A DNA stretch of 64,000 nucleotides, taken from positions 3,286,001 through 3,350,000 of the forward strand of contig NZ_LT629788.1 in NCBI RefSeq assembly GCF_900105805.1, read 5' to 3'. The stretch is from Pseudomonas moraviensis. GTDB lineage: Bacteria > Pseudomonadota > Gammaproteobacteria > Pseudomonadales > Pseudomonadaceae. Position 1 is the first letter of the stretch. Every line of letters begins with the position of its first letter. Shown here one piece after another: positions 58,794-64,000 of the stretch. A program made the translations under genes and the position numbers. The notes under the pieces were generated by a model. It ran no database searches. It was not told the origin of the DNA and was given only the letters and a program-made list of their open reading frames with translations.

Positions 58794-60020
58794 TCAAGGC
58801 ATATAGCCGTCGGCGCGCAGCAGGGTTTCCAGGCAGTGTTCGCTGATGTGGTAGAACGCTTTCAGCTCTTCGATCTTCGCCAACAGCTGCGACGGATCGA
58901 CCGGTTCGGTGCGTTTCACCGCGAGAATCATCTTGTTCTTGTTGGTGTGTTCCAGCGAGATGAACTCGAAGACCTTGGTCTCGTAACCACACGCTTCGAG
59001 GAACAGCGCGCGCAGGCTGTCGGTGACCATTTCCGCCTGCTGGCCGAGGTGCAGACCGTATTGCAGCATCGGCTTGAGCAGCGCCGGGCTCTGGATCTGC
59101 AGGCGGATCTGTTTGTGGCAGCACGGCGAGCACATGATTATCGACGCGCCCGAGCGGATGCCGGTGTGGATCGCGTAATCGGTGGCGATGTCGCACGCAT
59201 GCAGGGCGATCATCACGTCCAGCTTGCTCGGCGCCACTGTGCGCACGTCACCGCATTTGAACACCAGCCCCGGATGCTCGAGCTTCGCCGCTGCGGCATT
59301 GCACAGGTTGACCATTTCTTCGCGCAGCTCGACGCCGGTGACTTCGCCCTCGGCCTTCAGGGTGTTGCGCAGGTAGTCGTGAATGGCAAACGTCAGGTAG
59401 CCCTTGCCCGAACCGAAATCGGCGACCCGCACCGGTTTGTCCAGCGCCAGCGGCGAGGAGGTCAAGGCGTGACTGAACACTTCGATGAACTTGTTGATCT
59501 GCTTCCACTTGCGCGACATCGCCGGGATCAGTTCATGCTGAGCGTTGGTCACGCCCAGGTCCTTGAGGAACGGGCGGCTCAATTCGAGGAAGCGGTTTTT
59601 CTCGCGGTTGTGCTCGGCGGACGGCGCTTCGCGCAATTGCTGAGGCTTGCTCTTGAACAGCGAACTCTTGCCTTTTTTGCTGTATTCCAGCTGCGCTTCG
59701 TCGGTCAGCGCCAGCAAGTGGGCATTTTTGAACGAGGTCGGCAGCAGCCCGGCAATCAGCGCCACGCCCTCGCTCAGCGGCAGGTTCTTGGTGATGTCGC
59801 GGGTCTTGTAGCGATAAACGAACGACAGGCACGGCTGCGCCTTGACCGTCACCGGCTTGATGATGACCCGCTGCAGATCCGCCTCTTCACCGACGTACTT
59901 GGCCAGCACCAGTTTGATGAAGCCGTTGTCGTCGAGGCTGGTTTGCAGCAGCTCGATGAACTGGGCGTGGTGATCTGGGGCCGGTCTGGCGGACGGCGCG
60001 GAAGGTGCGGTAACGGACAT
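58794..60020 (-). CDS. Large SAM-dependent methyltransferase
   Basis: A 408-residue protein with a non-catalytic N-terminal half and a methyltransferase fold in the second half. Motif I is VRVADFGSGKGYLTFAIHDYL in part (DFGSGKGYLTF, near residue 200), followed by EVTGVELREEMV and the CSPCCHKQIRL segment near 297. That combination fits the family that includes the eukaryotic METTL25/GSTCD-like proteins; the substrate is unknown, possibly RNA. The ATG at 60020 is preferred over a TTG two codons upstream. Confidence 0.82.
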   Translation of the reverse strand: MSVTAPSAPSARPAPDHHAQFIELLQTSLDDNGFIKLVLAKYVGEEADLQRVIIKPVTVKAQPCLSFVYRYKTRDITKNLPLSEGVALIAGLLPTSFKNAHLLALTDEAQLEYSKKGKSSLFKSKPQQLREAPSAEHNREKNRFLELSRPFLKDLGVTNAQHELIPAMSRKWKQINKFIEVFSHALTSSPLALDKPVRVADFGSGKGYLTFAIHDYLRNTLKAEGEVTGVELREEMVNLCNAAAAKLEHPGLVFKCGDVRTVAPSKLDVMIALHACDIATDYAIHTGIRSGASIIMCSPCCHKQIRLQIQSPALLKPMLQYGLHLGQQAEMVTDSLRALFLEACGYETKVFEFISLEHTNKNKMILAVKRTEPVDPSQLLAKIEELKAFYHISEHCLETLLRADGYMP

Positions 60021-60330
60021 GGACAAACGGCCTCGGACGGGCGGAATCGGGAATGGCGGGTATTTTAGGGGGGATGGGGATTGGGGACACCCTCTTATTT
60101 ACCCAACGGTCCAGAAGCCCCTCACACCAGCCCTCTCCCGGAGGGAGAGGGGGCCGATCGAGGTGTCTTGCGCTCGACATCGACCTGAACGACCGAGTCG
60201 ACTATGGCTGTCAGGATTTGAGTTCGACTCGGCATTTCAGGTCGGCGGAACTCGACAGAACACCTCGGTCGGCTCCCTCTCCCTCTGGGAGAGGGCTGGT
60301 GAGGGTCTGGATCTCAAGCGAGAAGGAATA
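60021..60330. other. Intergenic gap filled by a palindromic element
   Basis: This 310-bp gap between the methyltransferase and TPM genes holds no ORF with a recognisable product. About 190 bp of it is the inverted element at 60117-60309; the rest is upstream sequence of the methyltransferase. Confidence 0.7.
60117..60309. mobile_element. Palindromic nonautonomous element (MITE-like), about 190 bp
   Basis: One arm begins CCCCTCACACCAGCCCTCTC and has GGAGGGAGAGGG, CCGATCGAGGTGTC and ATCGACCTGAA. The opposite arm contains their complements (TTCAGGTCGGC, GAACACCTCGGTCGG, CCTCTGGGAGAGGGCTGGTG). The two arms can pair over most of the length. It has no ORF. A single arm is present at 43588-43665, so the unit is dispersed. 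Confidence 0.65.
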
Positions 60331-60948
60331 TCAGCCCAGAACCACCAACCGATTCGGCAACTCGTTCCGCACCTGCGTCACCGGCACATGCACCTTCAAC
60401 AACTCGCCACAGGCCTCTACGCAGGTGACAAACCCCTCCAGCGTGCGGCCCTGGCGGACCTGTTCGGTAAACGCCGCGACGATCGCATCCCAGTTGCTGT
60501 TATCCAGCCGTTTGGAAATCCCCTCGTCCACCAGAATCTCCACATAGCGCTCAGCCTCGCAGACGAAAATCAGCATGCCCGTACTGCCCACGGTGTGGTG
60601 CAGGTTCTGCTCAAGAAACTGCCGCCGCGCCAGGTTGGAGGCGCGCCAGTGGCGCACGCGGCGCGGGACCAGGTGGGTGGTGATCTTTGGCAGGCGAAAC
60701 AGCAGGCAGAGGACGATGAACATGCCCCACTGCACCAGCAACAGACTGCGCAGGGTCAGCCAGCCCGTGAGGTAGTGCACGATGCCCGGCAACACCAGCG
60801 CCAGCAGACTGGCCCAGAGCAGCGGGATGTACGCGTAATCGTCGGCGCGGGCAGCGAGCACCGTGACCAGCTCGGCGTCGGTGTCGCGTTCGACCCGGGC
60901 AATGGCCTCGGCGACTTTGCGTTGTTCGTGTTCAGTCAGTAATGCCAT
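60331..60948 (-). CDS. TPM domain protein, cytoplasmic/membrane form
   Basis: A 205-residue protein of the TPM (TLP18.3/Psb32/MOLO-1) family. It has no signal peptide and carries two hydrophobic helices near residues 42-90 (LLWASLLALVLPGIVHYL, LLLVQWGMFIVLCLLF). The C-terminal half contains TGMLIFVCEAERYVEILVDEG, the TPM beta strand. It is third in the lemA-TPM-TPM operon, 33 bp after the first TPM gene. The triad is common and its function is not settled. Confidence 0.88.
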   Translation of the reverse strand: MALLTEHEQRKVAEAIARVERDTDAELVTVLAARADDYAYIPLLWASLLALVLPGIVHYLTGWLTLRSLLLVQWGMFIVLCLLFRLPKITTHLVPRRVRHWRASNLARRQFLEQNLHHTVGSTGMLIFVCEAERYVEILVDEGISKRLDNSNWDAIVAAFTEQVRQGRTLEGFVTCVEACGELLKVHVPVTQVRNELPNRLVVLG

Positions 60949-60981
60949 GTCGAAAAGTGCCTGCTCATTATTCTTTTGATC

Positions 60982-61737
60982 TCACCAGCCGCCGGACGAA
61001 CCGCCGCCGCCGAAACTGCCCCCGCCACCGCTGAAGCCACCGCCTCCGCCACCGCCGCCAAAGCCGCCGCCACCGCCGAAACCGCCCCCTCCTCCGGAGC
61101 CGCCCCGACCGGCAGGCAGGATACCGAGCATCTGGCAGACAAACACCGTCAGGATGAACAACATCACCAGAAACATGAACAGCGCCGGATGCCGCGAGAT
61201 GAAATCATCCGCCGGGTCGCCGCTGGATTCGTACACCGTGGACGGCTCATCGAGCGGATTGCCGCCCAATACCACCAGCATCGCCGCAACGCCATCGCTG
61301 ATGCCTTTGCTGAAGTTGCCGGTCTTGAACGCCGGGGTGATGACCTGATGGATGATCACCGACGACTGCGCATCGGTCAGGCGATCTTCCAGGCCATAGC
61401 CGACTTCGATGCGCAGTTTGCGCTCGTCACGGGCGACGATCAGCAGCGCACCGTTGTTCTTGTCCTTCTGGCCGATGCCCCAGTGCCGACCAAGCTGAAC
61501 GCCGAAATCCTCGATGGTCGTGCCCTGCAGGTCCGGCAGCGTGACCACCACCAATTGCTCGCCAGTGGCCTGTTCGTGCGCCTGCAATTGCTGGCTGAGT
61601 TGCGCGCGCACCGTTGGCTCGAGCATTTGTGCCTGATCGACCACGCGTCCGCTCAGCGGCGGGAACGTCAATTCGGCCCGGGCGCTGACGGCGAACAGCC
61701 ACAGCATCAGCACCAGGCCCAGTTTCAACACACGCAT
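60982..61737 (-). CDS. TPM domain protein with glycine-rich C-terminus
   Basis: A 251-residue membrane protein. A signal peptide (MRVLKLGLVLMLWLFAVSARA) is followed by the TPM domain near residues 25-160 (LSGRVVDQAQMLEP, NNGALLIVARDERKLRIEVGYG), a transmembrane segment (ALFMFLVMLFILTVFV) near 182, and a Gly/Ser-rich tail ending GSSGGW. It lies 13 bp downstream of lemA, so co-transcription is likely. The ATG at 61737 is chosen over a TTG two codons upstream. Confidence 0.9.
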   Translation of the reverse strand: MRVLKLGLVLMLWLFAVSARAELTFPPLSGRVVDQAQMLEPTVRAQLSQQLQAHEQATGEQLVVVTLPDLQGTTIEDFGVQLGRHWGIGQKDKNNGALLIVARDERKLRIEVGYGLEDRLTDAQSSVIIHQVITPAFKTGNFSKGISDGVAAMLVVLGGNPLDEPSTVYESSGDPADDFISRHPALFMFLVMLFILTVFVCQMLGILPAGRGGSGGGGGFGGGGGFGGGGGGGGFSGGGGSFGGGGSSGGW

Positions 61738-61750
61738 GGGCAACCTCGAA

Positions 61751-62359
61751 TCAGAATTTCACTTCCGGGGCCTTTTCCGCGCCGGGCGTGGTGGCTTCGA
61801 AGGTTTCGCGCATCGGCAGATCGCTGTACATCACGCTGTGCCACAGGCGACCGGGGAAGGTGCGGATCTCGGTGTTGTATTTCTGCACCGCCAGAATGAA
61901 ATCGCGACGCGCCACGGCAATCCGGTTTTCCGTGCCTTCGAGTTGCGATTGCAGGGCAAGGAAATTCTGGTTGGCCTTCAGATCCGGGTAGCGCTCGGAG
62001 ACCACCATCAGACGGCTCAACGCGCCGGTCAGTTGATCCTGCGCCTGCTGGAACTGCTTGAGCTTCTCGGGATTGTCGAGGGTGCTGGCATCGACCTGAA
62101 TCGAGGTTGCCTTGGCCCGTGCCTCGATCACTGCAGTCAGGGTTTCCTGTTCGTGGGCCGCGTAGCCCTTCACGGTTTCCACCAGATTGGGAATCAGGTC
62201 GGCGCGGCGCTGGTACTGGTTCTGCACCTGGCCCCAGGCGGCTTTCGCCTGTTCATCGAGGGTCGGGATATTGTTGATGCCGCACGCGGTCAACAGCGTG
62301 GCGAACACCAGCAACGTGGCGATCTGTAGCCGTGAACGAGAGGTTGGGCTGATATTCAT
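61751..62359 (-). CDS. LemA family lipoprotein
   Basis: A 202-residue lipoprotein. The signal ends at the lipobox LLTAC near residue 25 (ATLLTACGINNIPT). The LemA domain follows with its signature AAWGQVQNQYQRRADLIPNL and VKGYAAHEQETLTAV, and the C-terminal FPGRLWHSVMYSDLPMRE. LemA domains are helical bundles exposed to the periplasm. It heads the operon with two TPM genes. The ATG at 62359 gives the lipoprotein signal; the longer frame to 62452 is rejected. Confidence 0.9.
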   Translation of the reverse strand: MNISPTSRSRLQIATLLVFATLLTACGINNIPTLDEQAKAAWGQVQNQYQRRADLIPNLVETVKGYAAHEQETLTAVIEARAKATSIQVDASTLDNPEKLKQFQQAQDQLTGALSRLMVVSERYPDLKANQNFLALQSQLEGTENRIAVARRDFILAVQKYNTEIRTFPGRLWHSVMYSDLPMRETFEATTPGAEKAPEVKF

Positions 62360-62617
62360 TGCAGTGATGCTCCATGACACATTTGATTTAAAAACCGAGC
62401 GCTGGGCATTCCCGGCCAGCGGTTGGGGCATAATCGGCGCCGCCACTGGCATGCGACGGGTTAATCGGCTAAAAAGTGCCCTTCGTGTTCACATTGCCGC
62501 GGTCGGCTGCGGTTTTCCGGCTCAGGGTTTTGCGCCGGTACCCGAACAACAATAGTCGCTCCCTACATTTTGGCTGGCCGGTGTTGCCTCACCGTTTGGG
62601 CCCTTGAGAAAAAATTC

Positions 62618-64000
62618 ATGAAGAAGCTGTGTTTGCTGGGTCTGTTCGTCAGCCTGGCCAGTCATCAGGTACTGGCCGCCACGACCCCGGTACCCCTGGA
62701 GAACAAGGACGCTTTCATCAGCAACCTGATGAAACAAATGACCCTCGACGAGAAGATCGGCCAGTTGCGCCTGATCAGCATCGGCCCGGAAATGCCCCGC
62801 GAGCTGATCCGCAAGGAGATCGCCGCCGGCAACATCGGCGGCACCTTCAACTCGATCACCCGCGCGGAAAACCGTCCAATGCAGGACGCTGCCATGCGCA
62901 GTCGCCTGAAGATCCCGATGTTTTTCGCGTACGACGTGATCCACGGTCACCGTACGATTTTCCCGATTCCGCTGGCCCTCGCGTCGAGCTGGGACATGGA
63001 CGCCATCGGCCAGTCCGGTCGGGTTGCGGCGAAAGAAGCCGCCGCTGACAGTCTCGACATCACCTTTGCGCCGATGGTCGATATCTCCCGCGACCCGCGC
63101 TGGGGCCGCAGTTCCGAAGGTTTCGGTGAAGACACCTACCTGACTTCGCGCATCGCCAAAGTCATGGTCAAGGCCTATCAGGGCGAAACCCCGAGCGCCG
63201 CCGACAGCATCATGGCCAGCGTCAAGCACTTCGCCCTGTACGGCGCGGTCGAGGGCGGTCGCGACTACAACACCGTCGACATGAGCCCGGTGAAGATGTA
63301 CCAGGATTACCTGCCGCCCTACCGCGCCGCGATCGATGCCGGTGCTGGCGGTGTGATGGTGGCGTTGAACTCGATCAACGGCATTCCGGCCACGGCCAAC
63401 ACCTGGCTGATGAACGATCTGCTGCGCAAGGATTGGGGCTTCAAGGGCCTGGCGGTCAGCGACCACGGCGCGATCTTCGAACTGATCAAGCACGGCGTCG
63501 CCCGCGACGGTCGTGAAGCGGCGAAGCTGGCGATCAAGGCCGGCATCGACATGAGTATGAACGACACCCTCTACGGCAAAGAGCTGCCGGGGCTGCTCAA
63601 GTCCGGCGAAATCGAACAGAAAGACATCGACAACGCTGTGCGCGAAGTGCTCGCGGCCAAGTACGACATGGGCCTGTTCAAGGATCCGTACCTGCGCATC
63701 GGCAAGGCTGCAGATGATCCGGCCGACACCTACGCCGAAAACCGCCTGCACCGCGCCGAGGCCCGTGAGGTGGCGCGTCGCAGTCTGGTGCTGCTGAAGA
63801 ATCAGAACGAAACCCTGCCGCTGAAGAAAGACGCGAAAATCGCCCTGGTCGGCCCGCTGGCCAAGGCGCCGATCGACATGATGGGCAGTTGGGCCGCCGC
63901 CGGGCGTCCGACACAATCGGTCACGCTGTTCGATGGTATGAGTTCAGTGATTGGCGACAAGGCCAACCTCATCTATGCCCGTGGCGCCAACATCACAGGC
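62618..64000 (+). CDS. bglX: Periplasmic beta-glucosidase BglX, truncated by window end
   Basis: A glycoside hydrolase family 3 enzyme of which the first 461 residues are present; the frame stays open to the last base. The signal peptide MKKLCLLGLFVSLASHQVLA precedes the mature N-terminus. The (beta/alpha)8 domain contains FFAYDVIHGHRTIFPIPLAL, FAPMVDISRDPRWGRSSEGF and the nucleophile Asp in AVSDHGAIF near residue 282. E. coli BglX is 765 residues, so about 300 more lie to the right. It would release glucose from beta-glucosides in the periplasm. Confidence 0.93.
   Translation, partial: MKKLCLLGLFVSLASHQVLAATTPVPLENKDAFISNLMKQMTLDEKIGQLRLISIGPEMPRELIRKEIAAGNIGGTFNSITRAENRPMQDAAMRSRLKIPMFFAYDVIHGHRTIFPIPLALASSWDMDAIGQSGRVAAKEAAADSLDITFAPMVDISRDPRWGRSSEGFGEDTYLTSRIAKVMVKAYQGETPSAADSIMASVKHFALYGAVEGGRDYNTVDMSPVKMYQDYLPPYRAAIDAGAGGVMVALNSINGIPATANTWLMNDLLRKDWGFKGLAVSDHGAIFELIKHGVARDGREAAKLAIKAGIDMSMNDTLYGKELPGLLKSGEIEQKDIDNAVREVLAAKYDMGLFKDPYLRIGKAADDPADTYAENRLHRAEAREVARRSLVLLKNQNETLPLKKDAKIALVGPLAKAPIDMMGSWAAAGRPTQSVTLFDGMSSVIGDKANLIYARGANITG

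Overview
The window is chromosomal DNA of a Pseudomonas, most likely of the P. fluorescens group. The evidence is the algU-mucA-mucB-mucD locus, PhaG, the tctDE/tctCBA tricarboxylate system, a DUF6124 gene, high GC, and many copies of the REP core GCGAGCAGGCTCGCTCCCAC that is typical of that group. Most of the sequence is core genome. No complete insertion sequence, prophage or CRISPR array is visible. All calls come from reading the sequence and remembered family features; no database search was run.

Layout. 1-2.8 kb: stress genes (YciE/YciF-type ferritin-like protein, manganese catalase) and the chromate transporter ChrA. 2.9-11 kb: tRNA-Ser, purC, an MBL-fold hydrolase, bamC and dapA on the minus strand, then gcvR-bcp, a PerM-type permease, a TusA-like protein and the BepA-like protease. 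11-15 kb: the envelope-stress operon algU-mucA-mucB-mucD (no mucC), with an AlgU-type promoter ahead of algU. 15-19.7 kb: nadB, ygfX-sdhE, ygfZ and an HDOD protein. 19.7-26.3 kb: citrate/tricarboxylate two-component system tctDE facing tctCBA-abrB, with three 11-bp direct repeats between them that look like the TctD operator. 26-28.3 kb: ung and an enoyl-CoA hydratase-family hydrolase.

28.4-36 kb is the most distinctive block: a minus-strand operon of a GT4 glycosyltransferase, a membrane-anchored unknown protein and an 1843-residue RTX (calcium-repeat) protein. It has no neighbouring type I secretion genes. It is followed by a Tyr-rich lipoprotein, a Cache-GGDEF diguanylate cyclase, a CWC protein, an RsuA-type pseudouridine synthase and phaG.

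40.7-46.3 kb is an accessory patch after tRNA-Gly(CCC). It holds the wreckage of two toxin-antitoxin loci (a hipBA remnant joined head-on to the 3' end of a higB gene with intact higA), a DUF6124 gene with an unusual leader, two methyltransferases, and an orphan restriction-endonuclease-like protein. 46.4-53.5 kb carries a DUF4142 protein, a LysE exporter, and a LysR-CoA transferase-HMG-CoA lyase-MFS group that may use free 3-hydroxy-3-methylglutarate or a similar acid.

53.6-58.1 kb has a divergent pair (delta-60 repeat protein and Ig-like repeat protein) separated by a lux-box-like palindrome, then an iron-dependent alcohol dehydrogenase and a DUF4917 SIR2-like protein. 58.2-64 kb holds a YegP-like protein, a large methyltransferase, a lemA-TPM-TPM operon and the start of bglX, which runs off the window.
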